Shown: positions 17,374 through 26,924, counted from the stretch's first letter. The stretch is 64,000 nt of DNA from Mycobacteriaceae bacterium (GCA_019749805.1 JAIEPH010000022.1:62001-126000); one strand, 5' to 3'. Made by a program: numbers and translations. Notes: generated from the letters alone by a model not told the origin.

Positions 17374-17463
17374 CGAGTTGCCAAGCTCACAGCGACTGTG
17401 TCGCTCAAGTACTACGGCTCGTCCCACGATCAGCGACATTGTCGCTCTGAGCTTGGCAACTCG
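17374..17463. repeat. Inverted-repeat element, 23-bp arms with one mismatch
   Basis: The left arm at 17374-17396 (cgagttgccaagctcacagc + gac) pairs with the right arm at 17441-17463, separated by 44 bp. Each arm runs at its inner end into a small palindrome, agcgac-N3-gtcgct (17391-17405 and 17432-17446). There is no T-tract, so a simple terminator is not obvious. It lies between the coiled-coil gene's 3' end and the 17275 gene's start. A 20-bp copy of the arm (19 matches) also occurs at 4091-4110. Confidence 0.7.
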
Positions 17464-17522
17464 ATAGGCGACCGGACTCGGCGGACGACGGCGTTGCCCC
17501 GCAGGCACGGTTCTGGCCCGTC

Positions 17523-17948
17523 TCAGTGCTCTCGTTGACGATCGTCGATGAGTCTCTGCAGAATGTCGACGATCTGTTGTTGTCCTGCAGCCGCAGCGTC
17601 GAGCTTGCCGCGAATCCCGATGAAGCCGTTGTCAACTTCGATGAAGCTGTTGTCAATTTGATCGAGGTGTCGGTCGACACGATCCAGGTGTTGGTCGACG
17701 CGCGTGAAACCGGCGCGCATCTCGGTGCGCAGATCCGTCATGTCTTCGCGCATGGCGTTGAAGCTCGACACTGCGGCCTGGCGGAAGTCGCGAAGCTCAG
17801 AGTGAAACTGTGTGACGTCGCGATCGGCCGCGCCGGCAAGGACTCGGGCTGCCGCGGCATCCTGCTCGCTGGCACGGACCCGTCCGTCGAGGTCGCGCAC
17901 ATGCGTTTCCAGCGCTTCGACGCGGGCTTCGAGGCCGTCGGGCTCCAC
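17523..17948 (-). CDS. Coiled-coil protein, unknown
   Basis: A 141-residue hydrophilic protein with heptad character throughout: LEARVEALETHVRDLDGRVRASE at the start, and a repetitive middle (FTRVDQHLDRVDRHLDQIDN then FIEVDNGFIGIRGKLD) followed by QQQIVDILQRLIDD. It should form a long helical coiled coil. No catalytic motif is seen. It lies about 50 bp downstream of the ERCC4-Lsr2 gene on the same strand and may be co-transcribed. Confidence 0.6.
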   Translation of the reverse strand: MEPDGLEARVEALETHVRDLDGRVRASEQDAAAARVLAGAADRDVTQFHSELRDFRQAAVSSFNAMREDMTDLRTEMRAGFTRVDQHLDRVDRHLDQIDNSFIEVDNGFIGIRGKLDAAAAGQQQIVDILQRLIDDRQREH

Positions 17949-17999
17949 GATCTAGAGATACTGCGCCAAACGGATGATCATCGACGGATCTTTGCGTCG

Positions 18000-18989
18000 T
18001 CAGCGAGGGTCGTTGGCGTCGCGCCAGGCCTGCCAGATGTCCGGACGAAGCTTGCCGCGGTCGGGTACCGAGAGCCCGGCGGTGCGGGCCCAGGCGCGGA
18101 CTTCGGCGACACTCGGTTCCGGTGCCGCGGCCGCCCGATCGAGCTCGGTGGCGTTGTCCGTTGCTGGTGAAATACGTTGTAATGCAACAGCTTCGGTGAT
18201 TGCCCACGTGTGCGCGGCGGCGAGGAGGCGGTAGGTCCATTCCTCGGCGAGCTGGCGAGTTTCGCAGAACACGATCGGGACGTTGGGCCAGCGGATCTGG
18301 ATTTCTGCCAGGCCGTCGGCGACGACGGCGGGACGGACCCAGTCGAGCTTGAAGACTTGTGAGTAGCGGTCCTCGACGACGACAGCCGCGCGGGGAAGCG
18401 CCGCCAGATCGGCGACCTGATAGCGCAGCTTGCTGCTCGTCAGACTGGAGACGAGGTCGGCAAGAGATTTGCGTTCCACGCTGGCGACCAGCCGTCCGTC
18501 GACATCCAGACCGTAGTCCCCGCATGGCAGCGCGCGCTGGACGGTGCTCGCCTGCTGGGTGCCGAATTGGTAGGCGTATCGCTCGTGCGAGTCGACGAGT
18601 ATTTGCAGCCCTTCGATGCCCTGGGCGCGCGCGGTCGGAGTACGCACGTTCGGGCGCGCCTGCTTGCGGGTGCGTGGCGCCTGCCAGAAGACGGCGTCGC
18701 GGCCCCGGGCGGTGGTGAAGACGAGTTGGGAGCGGTTCTCCCGCGACCGCTGAAGAATCACGTCGATGGCCGCGCCGCGACGCTGGCACGAGCGCAGCTC
18801 GAGGCGTTCAACGATCACGGCATCGGTGGGCCACTCGTCGAGGCTGACGGGGTGGCAGTACAAGCCTTTGACGCGCGGCCATGTCCCGGATGTGCGAAAG
18901 AGCAGGTCGCCGCCCGGCTGTGGAAGCCGAAGTAGATACGGCAGCCGGGAATTTTCATCCGGATTGAGCGCGATGACCAACTCCGCCAC
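18000..18989 (-). CDS. ERCC4-type nuclease domain fused to Lsr2-like DNA-binding domain
   Basis: A 329-residue protein. The central region (about 120-260) is an ERCC4 nuclease domain: ILVDSHERYAYQFG carries the acidic start of the active site, and VASVERKSLADLVSSL gives the ERKxxxD motif characteristic of XPF/Mus81 nucleases, followed by VVVEDRYSQVF. The C-terminus (PSVAEVRAWARTAGLSVPDRGKLRPDIWQAW) resembles the C-terminal DNA-binding domain of Lsr2, which reads AT-rich minor grooves. The protein should cut branched or flapped DNA. The start is a GTG. The fusion of these two parts is actinobacterial in style. Confidence 0.8.
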   Translation of the reverse strand: MAELVIALNPDENSRLPYLLRLPQPGGDLLFRTSGTWPRVKGLYCHPVSLDEWPTDAVIVERLELRSCQRRGAAIDVILQRSRENRSQLVFTTARGRDAVFWQAPRTRKQARPNVRTPTARAQGIEGLQILVDSHERYAYQFGTQQASTVQRALPCGDYGLDVDGRLVASVERKSLADLVSSLTSSKLRYQVADLAALPRAAVVVEDRYSQVFKLDWVRPAVVADGLAEIQIRWPNVPIVFCETRQLAEEWTYRLLAAAHTWAITEAVALQRISPATDNATELDRAAAAPEPSVAEVRAWARTAGLSVPDRGKLRPDIWQAWRDANDPR

Positions 18990-19013
18990 ACGTTGAGTGT
19001 GCCTGCCGGCACG

Positions 19014-19409
19014 TCACACCGCGACCACCCGGACCAGATTCCCAAGACCGACGAAGTCGTCGGCATTGCGGCTGTAGAGGTCCAGGCCGTTGGCATGCGC
19101 GGTAGCGGCGATGAGCAGATCAGCGAAGCGGCTGCGGGGTTTACGTCCTTCGCCGACGATCGCTGCCACGACGAGTCCGTAGCTGCGAACTGCCCTGCTG
19201 TCGAACGGGATTGGCTCCATCAGGGATTCGACTTCCTGCAGCCGCGACTGGCGCCTGGCGGCCTCGACCGGCGTGTTGGCCAAAAGAGGACCGGCTGCCA
19301 GCTCGGCCGCGGTGATGGCTGAGATCGCCATCTCGTCCGGGAGCTTGTCGACGATCGACGGGTCGTGCCAGTCGATCACCACTGACGTGTCGAGCAGTCC
19401 GGCTGCCAT
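19014..19409 (-). CDS. vapC: VapC-like PIN-domain toxin
   Basis: A 131-residue PIN ribonuclease. The conserved acidic residues are in LLDTSVVIDW (first Asp), the Glu in ITAAELAAGPL, and RFADLLIAATAHANGLDLYSRNADDF (third and fourth acids). VapC toxins cleave tRNA or rRNA. The start codon follows the antitoxin stop with no gap, the usual arrangement for coupled translation of a type II toxin-antitoxin pair. Confidence 0.88.
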   Translation of the reverse strand: MAAGLLDTSVVIDWHDPSIVDKLPDEMAISAITAAELAAGPLLANTPVEAARRQSRLQEVESLMEPIPFDSRAVRSYGLVVAAIVGEGRKPRSRFADLLIAATAHANGLDLYSRNADDFVGLGNLVRVVAV

Positions 19410-19658
19410 CTACAAGCTCTGATCAATGGCGTCGTCGAGGTCGCGACGAAACTCGCTGGGGTTGATCCGGACACCCGCCCCGGATATGCGGGCCAGGTCG
19501 TCGCGCCGGATGAATGTCTTCCGCAGAGACCGCACGGGACGAAGTTCTGCGATCGGTTCCCCGTTGCGGGTGACCACGAAGGTCTCGCCAGCTGACACCG
19601 CATCCATGAGCTTGGCGTTCTCGTTGCGTAGTTCTCGCTGCGGAATCGTTCTGGCCAT
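19410..19658 (-). CDS. vapB: VapB-like antitoxin, Phd/YefM type
   Basis: An 82-residue antitoxin. The N-terminal half has the Phd/YefM fold pattern MARTIPQRELRNENAKLMDAV...FVVTRNGEPIAELRPV, which binds the operator DNA; the C-terminus (RISGAGVRINPSEFRRDLDD) should wrap the toxin. ATG 19658 is chosen over upstream starts because the conserved domain begins there. The two genes are likely autoregulated by the toxin-antitoxin complex binding the short region before 19658. Confidence 0.85.
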   Translation of the reverse strand: MARTIPQRELRNENAKLMDAVSAGETFVVTRNGEPIAELRPVRSLRKTFIRRDDLARISGAGVRINPSEFRRDLDDAIDQSL

Positions 19659-19710
19659 AGATCGAGTGTAGCGAAATGTGCTACAGCACGCTACACACAT
19701 GATGGAAGCC

Positions 19711-20382
19711 ATGGACAGAACACGGGTGAAGCGGACGATGCGTGCCCTCGGAGCAGTGCTCGGCGTGATGGCGGCGCTGCTGATGTGGGGACCGACGGCA
19801 GGGGTTGGGCAGGCGGCCGTCGCGGCGCCTGCGGGGGATGCCATCGCGATCGGCGACCCGCACGCACTCGGGGTGGTCGATCTCTACGTGGATCCGATGT
19901 GCCCGTACAGCGGGCAGATGGTCCAAGAGCAGGGCGACGACATCGGTCGACGCATCGAGAACGGCACGCTTCGTGTCGACCTTCGATTCGTGAACTTCCT
20001 CGACAAGTACTCGGCCAGCAAGACTTACGACATTCGCGCGACCTATGCGACCTTCGTAGTGGCTGACCAATCGCGATCGAGTGACACCACGTGGCGCTTC
20101 GTGCAGCAGATCTTTTCGGCTGAGCAGCAGCCGCAAGAAGGAGGGCCCACGGATCTCGACAACAATCAGCTCGCCGAGCTGGCCAACCGCGTCGGCGCAC
20201 CTCCACCGGCTCAAGATCTCATCAGGCTCGGCCTGCCGATCGGTTACGACGCCCACGCCATCGCCGCCAACAACCTCGCGCTCCTGCGCCAGTTTCCCGA
20301 GCCCGGTGTCCCGACCGTCGTGATCAATGGGCAGCCGATCGACGGAAATTCGGACTGGCTCGACCAACTACCTGCGGAGTGA
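19711..20382 (+). CDS. Secreted DsbA-like thioredoxin-fold protein with CPYS motif
   Basis: A 223-residue exported protein with a signal peptide (ALGAVLGVMAALLMWGPTAG). The thioredoxin-fold domain has VVDLYVDPMCPYSGQMVQEQ, where the usual CxxC is replaced by C-P-Y-S, and PGVPTVVINGQPI, the cis-proline loop. This matches mycobacterial DsbA-like/Rv2969c-type proteins (thioredoxin_4). With a single active-site cysteine, ordinary disulfide oxidation is doubtful; isomerase or mixed-disulfide functions are possible. Possible upstream starts exist at 19699 and 19678. It is divergent from the vapBC pair. Its last codons overlap a jetC-like fragment on the other strand. Confidence 0.78.
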   Translation: MDRTRVKRTMRALGAVLGVMAALLMWGPTAGVGQAAVAAPAGDAIAIGDPHALGVVDLYVDPMCPYSGQMVQEQGDDIGRRIENGTLRVDLRFVNFLDKYSASKTYDIRATYATFVVADQSRSSDTTWRFVQQIFSAEQQPQEGGPTDLDNNQLAELANRVGAPPPAQDLIRLGLPIGYDAHAIAANNLALLRQFPEPGVPTVVINGQPIDGNSDWLDQLPAE

Positions 20383-20460
20383 CTTGCGCATCTCTTGGCG
20401 CAGTGACGTGAACTCCGAAATGGTCCGAGTGGCGACGGCCGCGACGGGGCGGGCAAAGGA
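20368..20460 (-). pseudogene. Remnant of a second jetC 3' end
   Basis: Read on the minus strand, this segment encodes [20 protein letters not shown] + EMRKSLRR and then a TAG stop. It nearly repeats the C-terminus of the jetC homologue, [24 protein letters not shown]: 21 of 24 residues and, by hand count, 56 of 72 bases (20380-20451 versus 22112-22183) are the same. No start and no upstream homologous sequence is present, since the GCS2 gene occupies that place. It is best explained as a leftover of duplication or replacement at this locus. Confidence 0.75.
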
Positions 20461-20494
20461 CGGCTGAACCGACCAGCCCAGAGCGCGGCTGCGG

Positions 20495-21970
20495 TCATCG
20501 TATGGGCCATTCGTGCACCGGGGCACCGGTGTGCGCGTGCTCGACATACCGCCGAGTCATCTCGTGTAGCGCCGCGATGCGCTCCAGCCCGCGCTCCTGT
20601 AGACCGCGCACCGTTTCTATCTGCCAGGCGGCACCGGTACGGCCGCTTCGAACCCGCGCTTCGATGACTCCGAGGTACCGATCGCGGTCGACGGTGTCCA
20701 CGCCCCAGGCGTCGAGGCCGGCAGCGGCGGCCGGCAGCAGGACGTCAAGGGTGAGTCGATCGGCCGGGTGATCGGCGCCCCGCCAAAACAATTGCGCCGC
20801 CAAGCCGTCGCGCGCCGCGCGGTGCAGGTCCCGCTCGGCGACCCCGAACGACATCTGCTCCCACGGCGCGGGGTCGCTGTCGGCGACCCTGCGGACCAGC
20901 CCGTAATAGAACGCGGCATTGGCGATCATGTCGACGGCGGTCGGCCCGCTGGGCAGGACCCGGTTTTCGATGCGCAGTTGCGGACGCCCGGACTGCACGT
21001 CGTAGACCTGACGGTTCCAGCGCCACACCGTGCCGTTGTGCAGCCGGAGTTCCCGCAGCCCCGGGGTATGCCCGGCCGCGAGCGCGGCATCGGGATCCTC
21101 GGCCTCCAAGGTCGGGACCAGCGGCGCAAAGTCGCGGACGACGTCGTCGAACAGCTCTACCGGGTCGTTGATCCACCGGTCGCCCAGGCGGACCCGCGCC
21201 GGAGCGCCCGCGCGGACCTCTTTGGGACGACGGGTGTCAAGCAGCTGCTCCAACAACGTGATTCGGGTTTCCTGCCACGCCTGGTACCCGAGCAGGTATG
21301 GCGCGTTGGCGCCCACCGCCACCTGAGCGCCGGCGATCGTCTGGGCGGCGTTGTAGTAGGCGGCGAACCGGTCCGGTGGCACCCGCAGGTGCAGCTGCAG
21401 GCTGGTGGTGGCGGCGTCGGGGGCGACGGAGTCGGTGCTGAACTCCACGGGCTCGCATCCGTCGTCGATGCGCACCGAGAAGGGTCGGTGGCGAGCGGCG
21501 CGTATCCGGCGCGACAGCAGCTCGTAACGCGGGTTGTGTGAGATGCGCTCGACGGTCAGCTGGTCGGCGCTCAGGGTGGGCAGCATGCCGACGGCGATCA
21601 TCCGAACGCCGAGCCCCTCGATCGCGGCCCTGCACCTGTCGAGCACGTCGGCAAGGGCGGATTCGGACTCGCGCAAGACCGTGCCCCGTAGGGGGAGGGG
21701 AGCCAGGTTCAGCTCGACGTTGAACTGGCCGAACTCGTGCTGCATGTCCGCCCGGCCCAGGCGTGTCAGGACCGCGTCGTTGATCAGCCGCGGCCGGCCC
21801 AATGGGTCCACGAGATCGAACTCCACCTCCATGCCGATGGTGTCCTCGTGGGTGCTGAACCAACCGCCGTCGACCATGCGTCGCAACGCGGCGACACACT
21901 GCTCAAGCCGGCGCCGTACCGCGTGGTCGTCACCGACAGCAAGGGCGGATGGGTCGACCCGCTCACCCAT
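20495..21970 (-). CDS. GCS2-type glutamate-cysteine ligase-like (carboxylate-amine ligase) protein
   Basis: A 491-residue member of the GCS2/ATP-grasp-like glutamate-cysteine ligase family. Typical segments are EDTIGMEVEFDLVDPLGRP (metal/glutamate site), EFGQFNVELNLAPLPL, ISHNPRYELLSRR, TTSLQLHLRVPP and PYLLGYQAWQETRI. Characterised relatives couple glutamate (or another carboxylate) to an amine using ATP. Mycobacteria make mycothiol rather than glutathione, so the product is unclear. ATG 21970 has AAGGAGGG a few bases upstream, a clear reason to choose it over 22066. It lies between the jetC gene and the jetC-tail remnant. Confidence 0.8.
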   Translation of the reverse strand: MGERVDPSALAVGDDHAVRRRLEQCVAALRRMVDGGWFSTHEDTIGMEVEFDLVDPLGRPRLINDAVLTRLGRADMQHEFGQFNVELNLAPLPLRGTVLRESESALADVLDRCRAAIEGLGVRMIAVGMLPTLSADQLTVERISHNPRYELLSRRIRAARHRPFSVRIDDGCEPVEFSTDSVAPDAATTSLQLHLRVPPDRFAAYYNAAQTIAGAQVAVGANAPYLLGYQAWQETRITLLEQLLDTRRPKEVRAGAPARVRLGDRWINDPVELFDDVVRDFAPLVPTLEAEDPDAALAAGHTPGLRELRLHNGTVWRWNRQVYDVQSGRPQLRIENRVLPSGPTAVDMIANAAFYYGLVRRVADSDPAPWEQMSFGVAERDLHRAARDGLAAQLFWRGADHPADRLTLDVLLPAAAAGLDAWGVDTVDRDRYLGVIEARVRSGRTGAAWQIETVRGLQERGLERIAALHEMTRRYVEHAHTGAPVHEWPIR

Positions 21971-22084
21971 GGCGCCCTCCTTGCGGTACTCCTCGGCTGT
22001 CGTATCAGCGGCAACAGGCCGACACCACGCTGAGGTGAGCTTTCCGCCGATGGTCGCCAGCCGCAAGGGCGCGCACGCGGCGCC

Positions 22085-25000
22085 TCAGACCCCGGCGGGC
22101 ACTTTGGCCGCGCTCTTGCGCATCTCCTGCTTGATCGACGTGAACTCCGAGATGGTCCTGGTGGCGACGGTTGCGACGGGCCGGACGTTGCGACCGGTGG
22201 CCTCGGTCTTCGACACCATCACGACGCTGTCGATGTAGGGCTGGATCGTCGTGGCGTTCTGCACGGTCGCCACGATCACCAGCTGGAAGCCGAACTTACG
22301 GAACGCCGACAGCGCCTGCTGCGCGAACTGCGGGTCGGACTTCGAGAACGCCTCGTCGAGCATCAACTGTGCGAAAACCGGTGTGTTGTCGGTACTCTCG
22401 GGGCTGGCGAGGTTGAAGCTCAGCGCGCCCGCGAGGCAGAACGCCATCAGCTTCTCCTGCTCACCGCCGGAGTTGTCGCCCGCGTTGCTGTGCGTGCGGA
22501 TCAACTCGTCGCCCGCCCACTCGGCGCAGTCGAACGTGAACCGGTTGCGCACATCCAGCGCGTCGCGCGTCCACGCCTTGTCCTCCGGCGCGGTGGACGC
22601 CAGCCGATTGCGCAGCCGCAGAATGTCGGCGTACTGATCGAGGATCGCCTGCTTGTCGCCCAACCCCACCTCGGCGATGCGCCGCGAGATGGACCGCACG
22701 ATCTCGGTGAGCTCCGCGACCGCAGGCAGCTGCCGCGGGGTGGCGCGCAGCGTGAGCCGGGTGCCCCGGTTGAACTCCACCGAGCCCAGTCCGGTGTTGA
22801 CGCGGTCGATCTGCTCGGCGATGCGCCGCGTCTCCTGCTCGGCGACGCGATGCAGCGTGAGGATCGCATCAGGCGCCTGCTCGGTGACCAGACGCATCAT
22901 CCGCTCGTACGCCTCAGGCAGTTCACGCTCGTCGATGTGCTTACACAGCGCGACGTAGTCGTGCACTCGCTCGTCGAAATCCTCGCTGTCGTTCGGAATC
23001 GCGTCGGGGAACGACGTATCGAACGTGTTGAGGATGCGGGCCAGCTCGTCGTAAGAGCGGCGCCGGCTCTCGCGCAGCTGCTCACGATCCTTCTTGATCG
23101 ACGTGAACAGCGCGTCGCGGTGCGGCTCCGGATCGAGCAACTCGAGCGCGACGGGCAACTGCGCGGCGTACCGGTGCAGCAGCTCGGTCAGCGGCTCGGA
23201 CACGAACGCCGGCGACAGCCGCTCGGCCAGCTCCATCAGACGGGTGCGACGCTCGTCGAGGCCGTCGCGCCGCGTCTGGATCGCGCCGCGGCGCGTCATG
23301 AATTTCTGGATCTGCGACCAGCATTCGTCGGCCCGCGCATTGAGCGCATCCAGGTCGGGGTTCTCGGCGAGCAGCAGCTCGTACTGTTCCCGCAGCCGCT
23401 CGGCGTGCCCGTCGGCGGTCTCGGTGTCGATCTGGCTCCACTGCGGGTACTGCTCGCAGATCGCCTTGCATGCGGTTGCGCGGTCCCGCCACTGCTGACG
23501 TTGGGCCGCGATGTCGTCGGCGACGCGACGGGCCTTCTGGTATGCGTCCTCGGCGGTGGCGAGTTCGAGCGTCAGCGCGTTGATCTTGGCGGTGACGTCG
23601 CCCTGGTACAGGTACTCGGACTGCTTGACGGCCTTGCGGTCGTCCTTGACCGCGAGTCGGTCGGAGTCCTTGTACAGCCCGGTGTCGGTGACCGCGCGTC
23701 GGAAGCGGGCGAACACGTCGGGGGTGTCGACGCAGATGTGATCGCCGGCGTTGGCGATGACGTCGACGGCTTCGGCCGCGCACGGATGCGCCGGGTCAAC
23801 GGCGAACAGCTTGCCCGCCAACGTGTTCGGCTCGGGGTCGACGGGTTCGGCGCCAAGGAACTTCGCGCGCACGTGATGCAACTGCAGGCGGCCGCGCATG
23901 TCGGTGTCGTTGACGAACCGCAGCACCTTCTCCCAGTGCTGGTCAGGCACCAGCAGCCGCAGCCCGGCGCCTCTGAGGACCTTTTCGACGGCGGTGCGCC
24001 AGCGGGTCTGGTCCGGCTTCAGGTCGAGCAGTTCGGCGATGTAGGGCAGCTCGGTCGAGTCGGCCTTGATCGCCGCGCAGATGTGGTCGCGCATGAGGAT
24101 GGCGAACTCCGGCAGGGCCGAGCCGACATGCTCGACGCGTTTGAGTTCCTTCGCGGCGTCGTCGCGGGCGATGCGCTCGGACTTCTGGGCGTATTCGGCG
24201 TCGGTGGACGCCTCGCGGTTGCGTTCGACCTTGGCGAGCAGTTCGGTGGCTTGGCCGAGCAGGTCCTCACGCAGGTTCCAGAACTCGTCGGCGGTGTCCG
24301 GGTGGTCGATGTCCTGGGCGGTGAGCAGGTCCTCGTAGGCGGCGCGGCGGCGCTCGACCTGTTCGGCCTCGGTCTCGGCGGCGGTCACCTGGGATTGCAG
24401 CGGGGCGAGGTTCGCGCTGGATCCGCTGATTTGCGCATTGAGCGAATCCGCTTCGGCCTTGGCCAGATTGAGGCTGCGGGTGACGTCCTCGTACTCGTTC
24501 TCGAGCTGGTCGATGGTGCTGTCCAGCCTAGAAATCTGGTCAGGGATCTGCTCAGCACGGACGTGATCGGTGAATGCCCGCACCATCGGTGCGTCGACGA
24601 GGTCGATGATGCCGAGGTCGGACGACTCGGAGGTGTAGCGGTGCTGGATGGCCTCGATGTCGCCGAGGATCTTGCGCTTCTTCTGCGCGACGGCCAGCAG
24701 TTCGCGGGCCTCGACCAGCGGGTCGATCTGCTTGAGCGCCTCGGGCAGCCGCGCCAGGCTGTCGGGTTCGTCGAGCATGAACTCGCGGACGAACTGCTCC
24801 AGTCCGCCAACGCTTTTCAACGACTTGGCCTTGCCGAGCAGCTGTTGGGCGGCGTCGGAGGCGCGGATGCCGATGGTGGCGTACAGCTGCGCGAGGTACT
24901 GCGATTCGACCTTGGTGGAGAACCGCCAGTGCTCCGTGAACACCTTCGCGTCGAAGCGGCCGGATGCCCAGCGGTTGCAGACGTCTTCGATGTCGAGGTC

Positions 25001-25441
25001 GCCGTCGCCGAGGACGAAGCGGCTCGACGAGTCGTTGCGCGATTCACCGGTGAGCCATTTGAGGACCAGGCCGGTGACGGTGCGCCCGGAGTCGCTGGCG
25101 TAGGTGACGGCGACGGCCGACCAGGCGGTGCCGTCACCACGCAGGTACATGACGCGGCTGGAGCCGCCGTCGCTGCGCTGGCCCCACGCGCCGCGGACGT
25201 ATTTGTCGACGGTGCGGCGGCCGGCGCTGGATCCGGCGGCGGTGTTGTCGCCGGAGGCGTTGAAGTTGCGGCGGTTGAATGGCAGGAAGCCGAGCGAAAT
25301 GGCGTCCAGCAGTGAGGATTTGCCGCTGCCCGACGCGCCGGCGATGAGGGCGCCGCCGCTGCTGAACGGGATGGAGTGGTAGCCGTCGAACACTCCCCAG
25401 TTGATGACCTGCAGCCTTGCCAGATGGAATTGTTCAGTCAA
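22085..25441 (-). CDS. jetC: Wadjet/Mks-type SMC ATPase (JetC/MksB/EptC-like)
   Basis: An 1118-residue SMC-like ATPase. Walker A is [14 protein letters not shown] at residue 35, right after the family's N-terminal [17 protein letters not shown]. Long coiled-coil arms occupy about 290-450 and 630-900. The ABC signature [18 protein letters not shown] and Walker [20 protein letters not shown] lie near the C-terminus. In Wadjet (JetABCD; EptABCD in M. smegmatis) this subunit extrudes DNA loops and, with JetD, cuts small circular plasmids. The start is probably TTG 25441, overlapping the jetB stop by eight bases. No jetD follows: the next gene is a GCS2 ligase. Confidence 0.9.
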   Translation of the reverse strand: MTEQFHLARLQVINWGVFDGYHSIPFSSGGALIAGASGSGKSSLLDAISLGFLPFNRRNFNASGDNTAAGSSAGRRTVDKYVRGAWGQRSDGGSSRVMYLRGDGTAWSAVAVTYASDSGRTVTGLVLKWLTGESRNDSSSRFVLGDGDLDIEDVCNRWASGRFDAKVFTEHWRFSTKVESQYLAQLYATIGIRASDAAQQLLGKAKSLKSVGGLEQFVREFMLDEPDSLARLPEALKQIDPLVEARELLAVAQKKRKILGDIEAIQHRYTSESSDLGIIDLVDAPMVRAFTDHVRAEQIPDQISRLDSTIDQLENEYEDVTRSLNLAKAEADSLNAQISGSSANLAPLQSQVTAAETEAEQVERRRAAYEDLLTAQDIDHPDTADEFWNLREDLLGQATELLAKVERNREASTDAEYAQKSERIARDDAAKELKRVEHVGSALPEFAILMRDHICAAIKADSTELPYIAELLDLKPDQTRWRTAVEKVLRGAGLRLLVPDQHWEKVLRFVNDTDMRGRLQLHHVRAKFLGAEPVDPEPNTLAGKLFAVDPAHPCAAEAVDVIANAGDHICVDTPDVFARFRRAVTDTGLYKDSDRLAVKDDRKAVKQSEYLYQGDVTAKINALTLELATAEDAYQKARRVADDIAAQRQQWRDRATACKAICEQYPQWSQIDTETADGHAERLREQYELLLAENPDLDALNARADECWSQIQKFMTRRGAIQTRRDGLDERRTRLMELAERLSPAFVSEPLTELLHRYAAQLPVALELLDPEPHRDALFTSIKKDREQLRESRRRSYDELARILNTFDTSFPDAIPNDSEDFDERVHDYVALCKHIDERELPEAYERMMRLVTEQAPDAILTLHRVAEQETRRIAEQIDRVNTGLGSVEFNRGTRLTLRATPRQLPAVAELTEIVRSISRRIAEVGLGDKQAILDQYADILRLRNRLASTAPEDKAWTRDALDVRNRFTFDCAEWAGDELIRTHSNAGDNSGGEQEKLMAFCLAGALSFNLASPESTDNTPVFAQLMLDEAFSKSDPQFAQQALSAFRKFGFQLVIVATVQNATTIQPYIDSVVMVSKTEATGRNVRPVATVATRTISEFTSIKQEMRKSAAKVPAGV

Positions 25442-26132
25442 GGTCGATCTCTTCCTCGGCCGGTGCGCCGCCGTTGAGCAGCTGTTCGAACTGTTGCTGC
25501 AGCTCGGTGATGACCGAGGCGGTCATGATGGCGGTGATGACGGGGGAGATGGTGTAGCTGTCCTCGTCGTCGCGGCTCTTGCGCAGGATCTCCAGGCCGG
25601 TGAGGCGGGCGATAGCGGCGTCGATGCGGGCGGCGAAGGTGACGGCGTCGCGGTCGGTGTCATTGAGGATGGCCGAGAACAGGCCGTGCATCTCCTCGCG
25701 GCTGATGAGGACGCTCTGCCCGGCGGCGGCGCGCATCATCTGGGCGAGGTGCAGCGCAAGGATGGAGTCGTAGGTGCCGAGCGGTTCTCGGCGCAGAACC
25801 TTGATGCCCCTGGCGGATTCGTAGCGGGCCTGCTCGATGAAGGCGATGTCGGTGCCGTCGACGATGCGCAGGATCAGGTCCAGTTCGGAGAGCCGGACGG
25901 CGAGTTCTTTGCGGTATTCGAGGACCCAGCTGTAGACGTCGGCGTCGGCCTCGGCGCTGATGTAGCGCCGGGTGAGCAGGTGCTGCAGGGCCCAGCAGGC
26001 GCGGTCGGGCAGTTCGGAGACGTCACCGTCGAAGCGCGGGCGCCGGATGCCGGGTGGGCGGGCGGTCTGTTGGTCGACCTGGGGGAGTTCGGAGAACGCG
26101 GCGAAGTCGGCGTCTTGCTCGGTCGTGGTCAC
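25434..26132 (-). CDS. jetB: Wadjet JetB/MksE-like subunit (DUF4194)
   Basis: A 232-residue protein of the DUF4194 family, the MukE/MksE-like tandem winged-helix subunit of Wadjet complexes. It has [20 protein letters not shown] in the first third, [18 protein letters not shown] and [20 protein letters not shown], ending with an acidic tail. It bridges the kleisin JetA and the SMC ATPase JetC. GTG 26132 is selected because GAGGAA lies 5 bases upstream. It overlaps jetC by eight bases. Its promoter region resembles that of jetA, although the two genes are separated here. Confidence 0.85.
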   Translation of the reverse strand: MTTTEQDADFAAFSELPQVDQQTARPPGIRRPRFDGDVSELPDRACWALQHLLTRRYISAEADADVYSWVLEYRKELAVRLSELDLILRIVDGTDIAFIEQARYESARGIKVLRREPLGTYDSILALHLAQMMRAAAGQSVLISREEMHGLFSAILNDTDRDAVTFAARIDAAIARLTGLEILRKSRDDEDSYTISPVITAIMTASVITELQQQFEQLLNGGAPAEEEIDLD

Positions 26133-26162
26133 CTGCGTTCCTCGCTCTGCAATTGATCGGAC

Positions 26163-26219
26163 GCCCCAACATAGGTCACGGGCCCGACATGTTCGGCGCC
26201 GGACGGGACCGTGTCGGCG
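26163..26219 (-). promoter_or_regulatory. jetB 5' element, matching the jetA 5' element
   Basis: This 57-bp segment starts 30 bp before the jetB GTG and matches 29386-29442 upstream of jetA, without gaps, at 39 of 57 bases by hand count, at the same distance from the start. In gene orientation it contains CCTATGTTGGGGC, in which TATGTT could be a -10 hexamer. Confidence 0.55.
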
Positions 26220-26402
26220 AAGAATTCGGGGCGTCACCGGTTTGCCGACGTCAGCGGAATGTCCTTGCTCTCAAGGCTTTGCGCCGACTCGGAGAACGGT
26301 GGTGCCGCTGTGAATACTGAGACGCATGGTGTCGGCGGACACGGATAGGTCGGCAACCGCCGTTGCGTCGGATTTGGGCTCCAAGAGAACTACCATGCGG
26401 TG

Positions 26403-26924
26403 ATGGGCACCGAGGTCGACCTGCTGAAACACCCGGTGGTGTCCGCCGCCGTGGGCACGGCGGCGTTGGCTGTCGGAGTCGCGGAGGCCGCCTATCGGGT
26501 CGCAGAGAAGGTACCGGTTTTCGGGCCGTTGATGCGGCGCGGCGTCCTCGGCCTGTCGGACCGGGGCGACAAGTGGGTGACCCAGAGCGCGGATCAGTTC
26601 AAGGCACTGGTGGCCGCGGTCGCGGTTGGTTTGGTGGACCTGGTGCTCGACGAGATGGATCTGAACGCGCTCGTGCGTGAGCGAGTGGATATCGACGCGC
26701 TGGCCGCCGATCTCGACATCGACGCGGTGATCAACCGTGTCGACCTGATCGCGTTGGCTGACAGGGTGATTGAAGGTGTAGATCTACCGGCGATCATCCG
26801 CGAATCGACGAATTCGATGACCGCCGAGGTGATGACGGACGTGCGTACCCAGGGCGAGCGCGCCGACGACGTCGTGGCCGGATTCGTCGACCGCATGCTG
26901 GGGCGTGACCGGGACATCCGGTGA
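26403..26924 (+). CDS. Short-repeat helical protein next to RDD gene, unknown
   Basis: A 173-residue protein, perhaps starting one codon earlier at GTG 26400. After an N-terminal part with a hydrophobic patch (VSAAVGTAALAVGVAEAAY), the C-terminal half carries successive units of the form (D)-hydrophobic-(D/N)-A-(L/V)-x4-V: MDLNALVRERV, DIDALAADL, DIDAVINRV, DLIALADRV, DLPAIIREST. These likely form a short helical solenoid. No enzyme motif is seen. The stop overlaps the start of the RDD protein, so the two are translated together. It lies within the split jet locus. Confidence 0.65.
   Translation: MGTEVDLLKHPVVSAAVGTAALAVGVAEAAYRVAEKVPVFGPLMRRGVLGLSDRGDKWVTQSADQFKALVAAVAVGLVDLVLDEMDLNALVRERVDIDALAADLDIDAVINRVDLIALADRVIEGVDLPAIIRESTNSMTAEVMTDVRTQGERADDVVAGFVDRMLGRDRDIR

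Noticed and set aside
22490..25315. 941-codon open frame on the + strand
   Set aside because: It is the antisense shadow of jetC, rich in Arg/Val/Gly/Leu with no motif; jetC has complete ATPase motifs on the other strand.
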